Shown: in pieces, positions 45,119 through 55,578 of the stretch
Position numbering within the stretch: position 1 is the stretch's first letter
Layout: each line of letters begins with the position of its first letter
Assembly: GCA_963971225.1 (NCBI GenBank)
Contig: OZ020270.1
Coordinates: 25,295,123-25,359,122 of the forward strand
Reading direction: 5' to 3'
DNA: 64,000 nucleotides
DNA from: Melieria omissa
Taxonomy: Eukaryota; Arthropoda; Insecta; Diptera; Ulidiidae
Notes under the pieces: generated by a model
Seen by the model: only the letters and a program-made list of their open reading frames with translations
Database searches by the model: none
Told to the model about the DNA's origin: nothing
Position numbers and translations under genes: made by a program

Positions 45119-46426
45119 ATGGTTAAACTCGAGCTGCTGAAGGTGGACCAGCTGAAGAAGGAGCTGGCTGCCTGGAATTTGCCGACTGCTGGCGGAAAGG
45201 TGGAATTGCAGTTGCGCTTGCGAGAAGCATGTGAGGCACGAGGCGTCGATTGGACTGTGCACGAGTTCGGAGCGCAAGAACTAGAGGCGTCGGCCAAGGT
45301 GGAGGAGTCGCCTGCTGGTGCTGCTTCGCTACAGAGTACAGCGGCTGCACCAATACAAGCGTTGGACATGAGCCAACTAATGGCTGCACTCAAAGGCATG
45401 TCGGCGCAAATGGAGACTGCAAATCGTGAAAATCGTGAGATGTCGGCGCGGATGGCAGCGAAAATGGAAACTGCGAATCAAGAGATGGCAGCGAAGCTGG
45501 AAACTACGAATCTCGAAATTTCGGCAAAAGTCGAGACAGCAAATCGAGAAATGTCAGCGAAGCTGGAAATTACGAATCTCGAAATTTCGGCAAAAGTCGA
45601 GACTGCAAATCGGGAAATGGCGGAAAATTCTGCGCGCATAGAGCAGAAGGTGGAGGAAATTTCCAATAGCCTGAATGTGAAAGTTGAGCATCTCGAGACG
45701 CGAATAGACGATTGGGACAAACGAGTTGACGAAATGGGTGAATCCCTGAACAGACGAGTTGACAACCTGGATGAGTCCTTGAACAAACGAGTTGACAGTC
45801 TGGAAGATTCGATGCACAGAAAGATAGACGAACGGTTTCGAGAGGTACAGCCACGAGAATGTTTGCCACCGGTTCAGGACGGTTTTGCTGCCAGAACAGA
45901 AGTGCCTACTTATGATGGTGCTGCGCCGTTCGACACATTTAAATTGCAATTCGACTTGGCTGCTTTGGAAAATCAGTGGACAGATATCAGGAAAGGTCGG
46001 AGGTTGGCACTGGCGCTGAAAGGTCCTGCGGCGGAGGTAATCAAATCAGTTCCAGAATGTTTAAGAAGTGATTACGGTGCCATCATGAGAGCATTAGCAG
46101 CGAAGTATAGCAACGAGCACAACCATGCGCTATACTACTGTGAGCTGAAGAACCGCAAGCAAAGAGCCAACGAGGCGCTGCAGACATATGCAGCAGACAT
46201 TGAGCGGCTCGTACAGTTGTGCTACCCAAAATTTGGTGCTGATGATCTCGAGAGGATGAAGATTGAGTCGTTTGTTGAAGGTCTTCATGATCCAGAAACA
46301 CGTCGCAGTGCGTTGATGATGGGCAAGCCAACATTTAAGGAAACGGTGACCAGCGCGATGGTTTGTGGCAGTTCACCGTCATGCCGTTTGGACTCTGCAA
46401 CGCACCAGCAACATTCGAGCGGCTAA
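45119..46426 (+). CDS. gag: gag of element G2, 3' end lost by deletion
   Basis: A 435-residue open frame starting MVKLELLKVDQLKKELAAWN (SAP-like motif at residues 1-35). A long Glu/Ala/Lys coiled coil follows at about residues 85-240, with heptad-like repeats (METANRE, LETTNLEISAKVE). Two exact-length 66-bp units, 45491-45556 and 45557-45622, duplicate 22 residues of this coil. The capsid-like region (EVPTYDGAAPFDTFKLQFDL to FKETVTSAM) is intact. At 46361 the deletion fuses it out of frame to pol, adding about 20 unrelated residues. The CCHC knuckle is lost. The protein could still assemble, but RNA packaging by the knuckle would be absent; that is inference. Confidence 0.88.
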   Translation: MVKLELLKVDQLKKELAAWNLPTAGGKVELQLRLREACEARGVDWTVHEFGAQELEASAKVEESPAGAASLQSTAAAPIQALDMSQLMAALKGMSAQMETANRENREMSARMAAKMETANQEMAAKLETTNLEISAKVETANREMSAKLEITNLEISAKVETANREMAENSARIEQKVEEISNSLNVKVEHLETRIDDWDKRVDEMGESLNRRVDNLDESLNKRVDSLEDSMHRKIDERFREVQPRECLPPVQDGFAARTEVPTYDGAAPFDTFKLQFDLAALENQWTDIRKGRRLALALKGPAAEVIKSVPECLRSDYGAIMRALAAKYSNEHNHALYYCELKNRKQRANEALQTYAADIERLVQLCYPKFGADDLERMKIESFVEGLHDPETRRSALMMGKPTFKETVTSAMVCGSSPSCRLDSATHQQHSSG

Positions 46427-48687
46427 TGGAACGCGTGCTAAAAGGGCTGCATTGGCGGACGTGTCTGGTGTACCTCGATGACATAATCGTAATGGGTGAA
46501 AGCTTCGACGACCACCTGGGAAAGCTGAAGGAGGTATTTGAGCGGATACAAAAAGCCGGGCTTAAACTCAACCCAAAGAAGTGCTCGCTGTTCCAAAAGG
46601 AGGTCAAGTATCTGGGTCATACGGTTTCCGCCCGCGGAGTACATACGGATGAAGGCAAAATCACGGCGGTGAAGGAGTGGCCCCGGCCACGCAATCTACA
46701 CGAACTCCGCAGTTTCCGGGGCCTGTGCACATACTACCGCCGATTTGTTCCGGGATTCGCGAACATAGCCAGCAGCCTGCACAAACTGACGAAAAAGAGC
46801 CAAGCTTTCGAGTGGAACGAGGAGCAGGAACAAGCTTTTGCACGTCTGAAGGAAAAACTGTGCAGCGCTCCAATTCTGGCCTTCCCCGTGCCTGGGGAGA
46901 TGTTTGTGCTGGATACAGATGCAAGCGGGAGTAGTATTGGCGGTGTGCTATCACGGATAATAGACGGCCAGGAACAAGTGATAGCGTACTACAGTCGGGT
47001 TTTATCGAAACCGGAACGCAATTACTGTGTGACACGGAGAGAACTGCTGGCGGTATTGGACTGCGTGAAACACTTCCACAAATATCTGTATGGACAAAGG
47101 TTTCGCCTGCGCACAGATCATGCGGCATTGAGATGGCTCCTGAACTTTAAAGACCCTGAAGGGCAATTGGCGCGGTGGATCGAGCGACTGCAGAGCTACG
47201 ACTACACGATAGAGCATCGCAAGGGCAGTAGCCATGGAAATGCCGATGCCTTGTCCCGCCGTCCGTGCAAAGTCGAATGCAGGCAATGCTCGCGAGCCGA
47301 AAGCAAAGAACAGATAGTGGACGTCCGGTTGGTCAGCGTCATGCCAGAGGAAGAGTGGTCTGCGGAGAGGCTACAAAAAGACCAGCGTGAGGATGCGGAT
47401 CTTGCGAAGATCGTCGAAGGCAAGGAGCAAGGCGCACGTCCAGACTGGCAGGAGATGGCCGGTGAAAGCCCGATCGCTAAGGCTTACTGGGCACAGTGGA
47501 AAAGTTTGCGGCTGAAGGAAGGCTGCCTGTACCGCGAATGGGAGAGCGCGGATGGTCGTACCAGCAACCCCCTAATGGTAGTGCCGAAAAGCAGAATCAA
47601 CGAGGTCATCGAGGCATACCATAACGACTCCAGTGCAGGGCACCTAGGCATCACCAAAACCGTCGCCAAAATAAAAAGACGATTCTACTGGGTAGGATGT
47701 CAGGAGTCTGTAGCTGAGTGGATTAAGAGCTGCGACCGATGTTCAGCCGCGAAAGGGCCGACAAGAAAATCTCGAGGCCGCATGCAGCAGTACAACGTGG
47801 GAGCGCCCTTCGAGCGGATTGCTATGGACGTCGCCGGCCCATTCCCAACTAGCACTCAAGGCAACAAATATGTGCTGGTCGTAATGGATTACTTCAGCAA
47901 ATGGCCCGAAGTGTACCCTATTCCTAACCAGGAGGCCACCACGATCTCGGAAAAGCTGGTAAACAACTGGGTAGCCCGGTTCGGAGTTCCGTTGGAGTTT
48001 CACTCAGATCAAGGCCGGAATTTCGAGTCTGTGGTATTCAAGGAAGTGTGTGGGCATCTGGGGATAAAGAAAACGCGTACCACTCCTTTGCACCCACAGT
48101 CCGACGGCATGGTGGAACGCTTTAACCGGACACTGGAGGAATACCTGCGGAAAGTGGTAGGCAGGAATCAAAAGGATTGGGACACGCGTATCCCCCTGTT
48201 CCTGATGGCGTATAGGTCAGCCCCGCACGACACGACATCACTCACTCCAGCCCGAGCAGTGTTCGGCACAGAGTTGCGGTTACCCGCTGACTTGAAGTTC
48301 GGGGTAGTCAGCACGACGGGAGGCGCTAAGACGGACTACGTGGCCAATAAGCGGGCGGAACTAGAGGAAATTCACCAGTTTATAAGGAGCCGCACCAAAC
48401 TGGTCAGCGATAAGGCGAAAGCCAGATATGATCTACGGGCCAACTCAGCAGGGTTCCAAGAAGGCGATCTGGTAGTGCTCTACAACCCGTAGCGGAGGAA
48501 AGGTTTGTCTCCGAAACTTCAAGCGTCATGGGAAGGACCGTACGAAGTCGTGACTAGGATTAACGACGTGGTATACAGGATTCAACGTTGCAACAATAGA
48601 GGCGCTAAGCTGAAGGTAGTCTATTTGGAGCGCCTGGCGCCTCATCACAGCGGAGCCTCGGCACTTGTTCGGGACGAACAAGTCTAA
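46363..48687 (+). pseudogene. pol: pol of element G2: RT (C-terminal half), RNase H, integrase
   Basis: A 709-residue frame beginning in the middle of RT at MWQFTVMPFGLCNAPATF, with YLDDIIVMGESFDDH (catalytic DD), then RNase H (FVLDTDASGSSIGGVLSR, TRRELLAVLD). Integrase follows with its HHCC zinc domain (HLGITKTVAKIKRRFYWVGC, CDRCSAAKG) and D, D, E core (MDVAGPF, FHSDQGRNFES, VERFNRTLEEYL). A TAG at 48490-48492 stops it where G1 has CAG. The C-terminal tail (48505-48687) continues in frame. Protease and the first RT catalytic Asp block are deleted. There is no natural start, because the frame follows a deletion that puts gag in another frame. Confidence 0.92.
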
Positions 48688-48698
48688 GTGGTGGGCAG

Positions 48699-49113
48699 TG
48701 TAACGATGAGCCAGTCTGTCGCGGTGCAAAGCAACCCTGCCGCTACGTGCCGTGCCATAACCCAATCTGGCAACGACGGCCGCGATAGTAACTTTTAGTC
48801 CAACCTGGCAACGATGGTCGCGGTCATCAGGGAAACTTCTAGTCCAATCTGGCAACGTGCGAGAACGATCTGCGCGACGGCCGGACAGAGTATAAAAGGT
48901 GGCCAGATGCGGTGCAGCGGGTCAGTCTGGTTTTGACAAGTGAAGTTGCCACACGGAATAATTAAGTGTACGAACAGTAAAGTGTAAACTGTGAATAATA
49001 AAGTGACTGTTGGTGTATTTTATTGTCTGCATTTAGGAAACTGACTGTGTTTTATTTTCAAATCACACAATCCAGAGATACGTGACAGCCCACTGGACTT
49101 AGTATTCGTAACA
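48699..49113 (+). repeat. 3' LTR of element G2
   Basis: 415 bp, identical to the 5' LTR. Preceded by GTGGTGGGCAG, a weak purine tract. TATA box copy at 48891-48899. Confidence 0.96.
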
Positions 49114-50191
49114 ATATGCTTGCCAGAAAAATCCAATTAATCCAGAACATATTGATCAATTGGATTTGCAAAAATTTCTGGGCATATGCGTTTTGATGTC
49201 GGTAATTCAAATTCCAAACAACCGTCAATATTGGGTACCTATAGTTTGAAATACGTTAATACAGGAGACCATGTCGCTAAATAGATTTGAAAAAATCAAG
49301 TCGCTATTACATTTCAATAACAATGATGACATGAAACTCAGAAATTACCCTAATTCTGACCGACTTTTTAAAATACGTCCAGTTATCAACCACTTAATTG
49401 AAAAATTTAAACCGGTCCCATTTGAAAGCTGTCTTTACGTGGACTACTATGCTCTACCAAATGCAAATCTTATCTGAAGCAATAACTTCCCATGAAACCT
49501 CACAAATGGGGATTTAAACTCTATGTGCTCGCCCGAATATCTGGATTTAACTACAACTTTGAAATATACACGGGCCAAGAGAACAACCCCGTGGATAGGC
49601 TTCCTGAAGAGACTGATTTGGGCTCCAGTGCCAACATTGTTATAAGACTACTGCGACATGCTCCATCTGAAAAGAACTACAAAGTTTTTTTTGATAAATT
49701 TTATACATCGCAAGGTTGCAATGGTTACACTTTCATGAAATGTGAAAAGTGTGACACATATTTATGTTTCAATAAAACAAGAAATTGTTATAAAAAATTT
49801 CATTCAAAATAATTTCCCAGTTCCTTACATTAAACTTTTCATATTATAATGTAAAATATTACTACAGTACTACAATACTACAGTTGACTATATTTTCCCA
49901 AAATAAAAATGAATCCACAACAACTTTTTCAAAACTCGTAATTTTTCTGTAGAAATAACAATATAGAATTTCGTATGAGTGAATTGTATCGTAATTGCAA
50001 AAATTTGAGGAAATCAAGAGGAAGAACGATTTTTGCTGCATGAAATTGCATATATGCAATGTTACTTAACTTTTTTCGTGGACAAAGGAATTCAACAAAA
50101 TTTCATTTTTACCATCGTAACTTAACAAGAAACAAGAATAATTTGCCAAATATTTTTTTTCTCTAAGGAAATTAAATCATGCAGCGAAGGG

Positions 50192-51144
50192 TTAAATTTA
50201 AAACATTAAAATCGGTTCAAATTTGCAAGAATTATTCATTTGCAAAGTCAAATTTCCAGTTACTTTGCAAGATTGCAAATACACACAAGAATTTTTCTTA
50301 CAAAAAATATATATTGTCATATAGTAAAAGAAGAATGTTGGGGCTTTCAATTAAAAAAATTTTTGAAATACGATGTTTGTAATAGAGTATGTGTACAAAT
50401 AAGTAAGTTCTCCATTGATAAATTCAGCAACAAAAGCAAGGATTTACTTTTGAGCTATAATATCGGAGCACAATTTTAGGCAGCGGTATGAAAATGCTCA
50501 CATTCATCAAATGCCCTTAATTCATAAAATTTTCAGCTTTGATTTTGATTTTTTTGCGCCCTAAAAATATGTCGCAATGAAATATGGAAAAACAGCAGGT
50601 AGTTTGCTAAGTGTGTGTGGTTGAGATTTTTACTTGTGTGATGCAACTCTTTTTAGAATAGCTCCTACAGTAATTAACCAATTCAAATTTTGTTAACGCC
50701 CTTGAAAAGACAAATATTGACGCTTGCGAAAATACTTTAGCTACTTTCGTCAATGACGCGAAAAGCATTAGGAGATTTCAATACAAACACGTGTTCAGAA
50801 GATGAAGTCGCATTTACACTCTAATGAGCATAGGCCGAGAATGGCACATGCAATACAAAAAATCTGTTCTATAAGTTTTAGTTACAACCTTACACTATAC
50901 ATTGCACACTAACTCGTAGTTGAAAATTGCAACACCGATTTTAAATGAATTTTTATGAAAAATTCGCGAAAATTGAACTTTGAAGGGCCATAGCCATGTT
51001 AACCCTTGACCAATCGAAATCGACTATGATCAAAATTATAGCTTGAGGATTCGTTATTGTGTCATACAAAAATTATCGTGTTTTTCGACATATTATAAAT
51101 GCAATAAAAATTGAAAGATGAAAAAACGCGAAAAAACTTACAAA
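50192..51144. other. Right interior of the unclassified element
   Basis: AT-rich sequence between the piggyBac end and the right 65-bp inverted repeat. Two small frames (50179-50382 and 50240-50479) have no recognised domain. No RNA gene seen. Confidence 0.4.
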
Positions 51145-51209
51145 CCGCTCAAACAATCAAAAAACTAAGTACGCAGTTGTGATCAGCGTCCAAAAATCCT
51201 TTAGAAAAG

Positions 51210-52004
51210 GTTTACTAGAACTCGGAAAAATTTTGGCTGTTGCTCAGTGTTATCAAACAGAAGAGTGCGAGTAAATTGGTGAGCAGCAAATATTCGTCGT
51301 TTTATTTGAAATATAAATATTATTTTTTCCGCAGTGCCCATAGAAATATTAGCTCATCAAACATCGCGTGCCAGCTCTGTCAACGCCGCTAACGATGACA
51401 AGGAGGCACCGACACAGGAGTCTATGCCTACTGTTGAAGACACAAATGCTGGTGCGATACTGCCCAGCATCACAAGTACCGGAACATTACAACATAACGC
51501 AATATTATATTTTTCAGATGAGCCAGACAATTTGAGAAAAAATAATACGAATAATTCTCGCTCCCCAGCCGATCATGAAGCATCATACAACAACGCCGCC
51601 TAATAAAATTGCAGCCGAGAGAAATTTTTCCAGCGTTTAACTGAAGGTTTTTTCTTTTTTTCGAGGAGGAAGCATCAGTTGTGTGCAACTTTAATGCACT
51701 AAACCTCCTCGGTGTCTGATTGGTATTTTGTCGAGAGGCCGTCCAAAGCACTTAGCTCAAAAATGTTCAAGTCTCATCAGCGGCGTTGGTCAAATGGCTT
51801 GGCAGCCAGCCAAGCAAGAAATCATGAAAAAGTACATGAGTACATGAAAACTAAAACAGAATTTTCTTTCTTTCTCAATTTCCTTTATATTCAGCTCGTT
51901 CTATTCGTCGTCGCTTTGACCATTTTGACAATCAAGTTGAACGGCGAATTGAAAACAATAAAATCACCTAGGCTGACAAGGGCACCTTTATTAATTCGCC
52001 TTGG
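51210..52004. other. Unassigned region with two small frames
   Basis: An 89-residue frame (51334-51603, MPIEILAHQTSRASS) is preceded by a pyrimidine tract and CCGCAG that could be a splice acceptor just before it. It is Ser/Thr/Asn-rich and low in complexity. A second frame (51712-52008) has a hydrophobic segment (FLYIQLVLFVVALTILTI). I recognise neither. They may be exon remnants or chance. Confidence 0.25.
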
Positions 52005-52845
52005 CTGATACCACAGAACAAACAATATACAGAATGCGCATCTGGTGTAAAGAAAATTTTCTTTGCGGGTTCCAGCGGTAGGACCCGTTTTTTGATGCGG
52101 GGAAAGCAGTAAAAGGGACGAGAACGCACAGAGCGTGAGAGCGTAAGCTGAGAAGCTGCGACCGCGCACCACACACTGTGGTTGTTGTTGTTTGGCAACA
52201 AAGTGCTTGCTCTCCGCTTGCTTTTTTACAAACAAGAACAAGAAGTGGACAGGCATAGTTTGCATAGAAAAATTGACTGAGCGATCGCCAAGGCGCATAA
52301 ATAAGGTGGTAAGGTACCGAAAATACAAAAATTCAATGAATTTTATTTGTTCTTTTGGTCTGTTTGTAAAATAGGTGTTGTAAAAAGTATAAATGGCTAC
52401 AATGAAAATAAACATATGTGTAAAAATATTGGAACAACCAAGACGCATTAAGAAAGTGATAATAAGTGGAAAACTATTGCTACAATGTTGTGCTAATTAT
52501 CAAAGAAAAAAGTTTGATCAGTTCTGGTGCTGCAACTACCTATTGATTTTGCCTTGGCGATCGCTTTGCCAAATCAACCACCGTTTCAATGTGCACGAGT
52601 AAAAGCCAAGCTGGCTTGTTGCGGAAAGGAACAACGTTGCGTGTTGTTGTCGAAATGAGAATAAAGCCCAAAACCATCGAATCTATGCGTGTACATCAAT
52701 TCGCGCTTACTCTCTCGGTTCCCTTTACATTTTCCTCACCTTTGTTGCTTCCCGCCCGCGTCTGAAATGAAATCGCAAAATTATTTCAGATGCGCCTTCG
52801 GTATACTGTTTATTCTGTGCTGATACGCAAATTTGTGCGAGTTGA
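52005..52845. repeat. Diverged foldback, about 840 bp
   Basis: The left arm (CACAGAACAAACAATATACA, GCGCATCTG) recurs complemented near 52800-52835 (CAGATGCGCC, GTATACTGTTTATTCTGTGC). The inner part has a perfect 14-bp inverted pair, GCGATCGCCAAGGC at 52282 and its complement at 52550. A stretch at 52575-52615 (ACCACCGTTTCAATGTGCAC) resembles the arm of the P-element foldback near 37710, so the two foldbacks share ancestry in part. Confidence 0.6.
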
Positions 52846-52854
52846 CACCTCTAT

Positions 52855-53050
52855 GTGTTTATTTGCTTAGTGCTGCTATTCAAGCAGAGTACGATGCTCT
52901 TATACGAAACAACACTAGGGAATTGGTTGATCGTCCATTCGGAAAAAATATTACACTAAGTAAGTGGGTCTTTACAACCAAGTATAACGCAGACGGAACG
53001 GTCGAGAAACGGAAAGCGCGTTTAGTTGCGCAAGGTTGCGTACCACATAT
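52855..53050 (+). pseudogene. pol: Copia reverse transcriptase fragment
   Basis: About 60 residues of Ty1/copia RT N-terminus: QAEYDALIRNNTRELVDRPF, then LSKWVFTTKYNADGTVEKRK and ARLVAQGC. These are strongly conserved copia blocks at the start of the polymerase. The fragment is cut on both sides, by AT-rich sequence and a foldback upstream and by unit 3 at about 53132 downstream. No LTR, integrase or gag seen. Too short to act. Confidence 0.88.
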
Positions 53051-53131
53051 TTCACCCGTTTTTCAACTGTGTATGCAACACTGTTTTTCGAACATATGTT
53101 ACAGCACACATTTCAAGCGGATGGGAAAAGG

Positions 53132-53650
53132 CTTTTTGAATTTCCCGCCTCTTAATTGAAATGGCAACACTGCTCCCGTCAACAGTCATCTGTGTCAGTT
53201 GACTCTTGTCAAAAATTGAACAAGCTCCGACATTTAGTTTGTTTTTGACAGCCGTTAATATCAGACTACCGCGTTGACTGAGAAGAATTTCGTGTGCACG
53301 GGTGCACACATGTGCAGTTTCCATGGCAAAAATCCATGAATTGGGCTACGAATTGCTCCCTCATCCCGCCTATTCAACCGATCTAGCCCCAAGTGACTAT
53401 TTCTTGTTCCCAAACTTGAAGAAATGGCTCGGCGGAAAGAGATTTGCCTCCAATGACGAAGTCATCTCACAAACAAATGCCTATTTTGAAGACCTCGACA
53501 AATCATATTTTTCGGAAGGGATAAAAAAACTGGAGAAACGTTGGGCTAAGTGTATAGATCTCAAAGGAGACTACGTTGAAAAATAAAATAACTTTTATCT
53601 AAAAACCTGTGTTTCATTCAAAAAGTCACGAACTTATTGACCCGCCCTCG
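53132..53650 (+). mobile_element. mariner cut by the unit 3 breakpoint
   Basis: The same mariner as in units 1 and 2, but its left end is cut inside the terminal repeat: homology starts at CTTTTTGAATTTCCC. The right 34-bp end is present at 53617-53650 with one change (CACGAAC for CACGGAC), followed by TA. The remnant at 53302-53586 matches units 1 and 2 apart from one residue. A 13-bp loss before it removes the MEKSEF start. Confidence 0.9.
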
Positions 53651-55063
53651 TATTAGCATTAAATTACCATTTAAGGAAATAATTACATGTAAGAAAGAAG
53701 TATTAGGAATTAAGAACGAATGTAAAACGATAAACAATATGTCAATATGTAGAAATTCAGGCATCGTAAACATAACCAATTCAGACTGCATTCCAAAACC
53801 ATCGAAATGCACGACCATAAACAATCAGCACCTGCCATCAGTAGAAGAAATATCACCAAACATACTGTTACTCAACAACCATGATGGGGAAATTCAAGTG
53901 GACAATAGATCCGTGTCGTTAAAAGGAACCTTCCTCATAAGCCATAGAAATTCAACAATAACACTGTGCGTGAAATTTGCCCTCAAAAATTCAGACATGG
54001 GGGGACCTACAGAACGACTTTTCATAGGTATACTGAGTTGACATCCACCAGCCGTTTGGCTGGATTGGCTCTAGTTAAACAGAAATCCGACTTTGAAGTT
54101 TGTTCATTTTAGTCGAGTTCGTCGCTTAAGTCTTCGAACGTTTAAATGTTAATAGGTCCTAAATCGTTCCGAATATCGCTTTACTGTCTTCGGCAAGTTT
54201 GTAGATATTTTAACGACCAAAAAATTTGCTTAAGACTCCAATCCAAAAAAAATACATTCAAACTGTGTAATTGCGATATGTGAAATTTTTTGCGCAATGC
54301 AACGTGGCGTATGAGTGTCATTTAATTGTAATATAAATATAATTCAATGACACTCATACGCCACGTTGCGCTGCGCAAAAAAATTCACATATCGCAACTA
54401 CACAGTTTGAATGTATTTTTTTTGGATTGGTGTCTTAAGCAAATTTATTGGTCGTTTAAATATCTACAAACTTGCCGAAGACAGTAAAGCGATATTCGGA
54501 ACGATTTAGGACCTATTAGCATTTGAAAAAGAGCAAACTTCAAAGTCGGATTTCTCTTAAACTAGAGCCAATCCAGCCAAACGGCTGGTGGATCTCAACT
54601 CAGTATACCTATGACAACTCGCTCTGTAAGTCCCCCCCATGTCTGAATTTTCGACTTGCACAGTGTAATCATCAAAAATCAAACATATTAGACCAAGGAA
54701 ATATCGGCAGCCAAGCCGCTACCAGCAATTGCTCAAGCCAAAAACATAACAAAGACCTTCCAAGAAATATGATCTTTAGAAATACTAAAGGAATTACATA
54801 TGACAAACATCGAGGAAATTTCAGCGATAAAGTACAGATATGGAACGAGCCTAATACTGAATTTCATCACCGTCATCATAGTTATTGGCCTTATTGGTTA
54901 CAGGACTTATGTAACAAAAAATAAGAAACTCAAAGTTACTATTAGTCCCAGCGTTTCTTCTCACGGCAGCGAGGACGCAGCCGAATCTAAAGGGGGAAGA
55001 GTTAACACCCTATACGCCGAAATCGACAAGCCAATGACCGACATGGCTTTTCGATTGGGATAA
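53651..55063 (+). pseudogene. env: Errantivirus env, C-terminal part (unit 3)
   Basis: Coding blocks 53653-53958 and about 54666-55063, separated by the foldback element. The second has the membrane-anchor-like hydrophobic stretch and ends at TAA 55061-55063. N-terminal parts lie beyond the breakpoint and are absent from this unit. Otherwise nearly identical to unit 2. Confidence 0.78.
53962..54665. mobile_element. 704-bp foldback element (unit 3)
   Basis: Same insertion as 23697-24400, with TAA at 53959-53961 and 54666-54668 and both arms present. Confidence 0.87.
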
Positions 55064-55578
55064 ATGTGCTGACCAAGCGTCTGGCGCGCGATCGGCCACC
55101 CGCAGCAGTTATGCTTGGTGCAAGCAGCACTAGCGCTGGCAGCGGAGCAACGACCGGCGAAGTTGTGCTGACGAGGCGATCGGGAAATTGAGACGGCAGC
55201 TGTGACGGCCGCGAATAATTTTTGAAACTTCACTTTCATTTTGACTTTGAATAAAGAAGGAGCTAAGCTCTCTTTAAAATAAAATATTAATTTTGTTTAA
55301 CTTGTATGCGCTGAGGCGAATGAAAACAATACGAGCAACTGCACAAGATGAAAAGCAAATTGAATTTCCATGGCTTTCGGTTCTGCTATAAATAATGAAC
55401 CATGTGAATTCGCAAAGGCGTACAGTAGAGTGTGCGTTCCTATTGATAAAAAACCAAAACCATGAATTTCTGCTATGCAATGTTGGCATTCATGTAGGCT
55501 ACATTGCCTTCTGGCCTACTAAAATTCATACCGATAAATTTTTAAATTCATATATTAACAGCAACATATTATTATTTA
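55000..55578 (+). repeat. Probable 3' LTR of the errantivirus (unit 3)
   Basis: Equals 24735-25313: purine tract AAAGGGGGAAGAG, then AGTTAACAC. AATAAA lies about 250 bp on. The right limit is unproven. Confidence 0.5.

Larger units (their letters stand above)
44643..49113 (+). mobile_element. Ty3/Gypsy LTR element with identical LTRs (element G2)
   Basis: 4.47 kb, flanked by ATAT at 44639-44642 and 49114-49117. The 415-bp LTRs are identical base for base as read, so the insertion is recent. It has the same tRNA-Leu primer site and the same gag/pol family as G1. About 1.36 kb is missing between the end of capsid and the middle of RT, relative to G1 (equivalent to about 13063-14420). It cannot encode a working polymerase. 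Confidence 0.96.
44270..49812 (+). pseudogene. piggyBac transposase, split and deleted
   Basis: The N-terminal block, about 44270-44642, is acidic (DQDLEKIIEGWVESEDEFFD) as usual for the family, with frame breaks. It is interrupted by the Gypsy LTR at 44643. After the insertion, 49118 onward reads the dimer/core region (LDLQKFLGICVLMSVIQIPN, RFEKIKSLLHFNNNDD), then SCLYVDYYALPN (first Asp) with a TGA near 49475 and a TAA near 49490. KPHKWGFKLYVLARISGFNY follows, then VFFDKFYTS (second Asp). Directly after it comes the C-terminal Cys-rich domain (CEKCDTYLCFNKTRNCYKKF), so the segment with the third Asp is deleted. Ends TAA 49810-49812. Inactive. The first block has no Met in good context and may follow an intron. 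Confidence 0.9.
43812..50191 (+). mobile_element. piggyBac element, interrupted by a Gypsy element
   Basis: Ends CCCTTCGCTGCATG (43812) and its exact complement CATGCAGCGAAGGG (ending 50191), with TTAA at 43808-43811 and 50192-50195. Without the inserted Gypsy element (44643-49113 plus ATAT) it is about 1.9 kb. The perfect 14-bp palindrome TTGCATATATGCAA occurs four times near the ends (43829, 44161, 44225 and 50046), plausible transposase-binding sites. Confidence 0.95.
43606..51209. mobile_element. Unclassified element with perfect 65-bp inverted repeats
   Basis: The 65 bp at 43606-43670, beginning CTTTTCTAAAGGATTTTTGG, occur complemented without mismatch at 51145-51209. Everything between is this element plus what has inserted into it: the piggyBac at 43812-50191. 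Subtracting that leaves about 1.2 kb. No transposase frame and no clear target duplication, so the superfamily is open, and the 65-bp repeats need not be the true termini. Confidence 0.75.

Noticed and set aside
51334..51603. Host gene exon
   Set aside because: One short low-complexity frame with a possible acceptor; no partner exon, start context or recognised domain.
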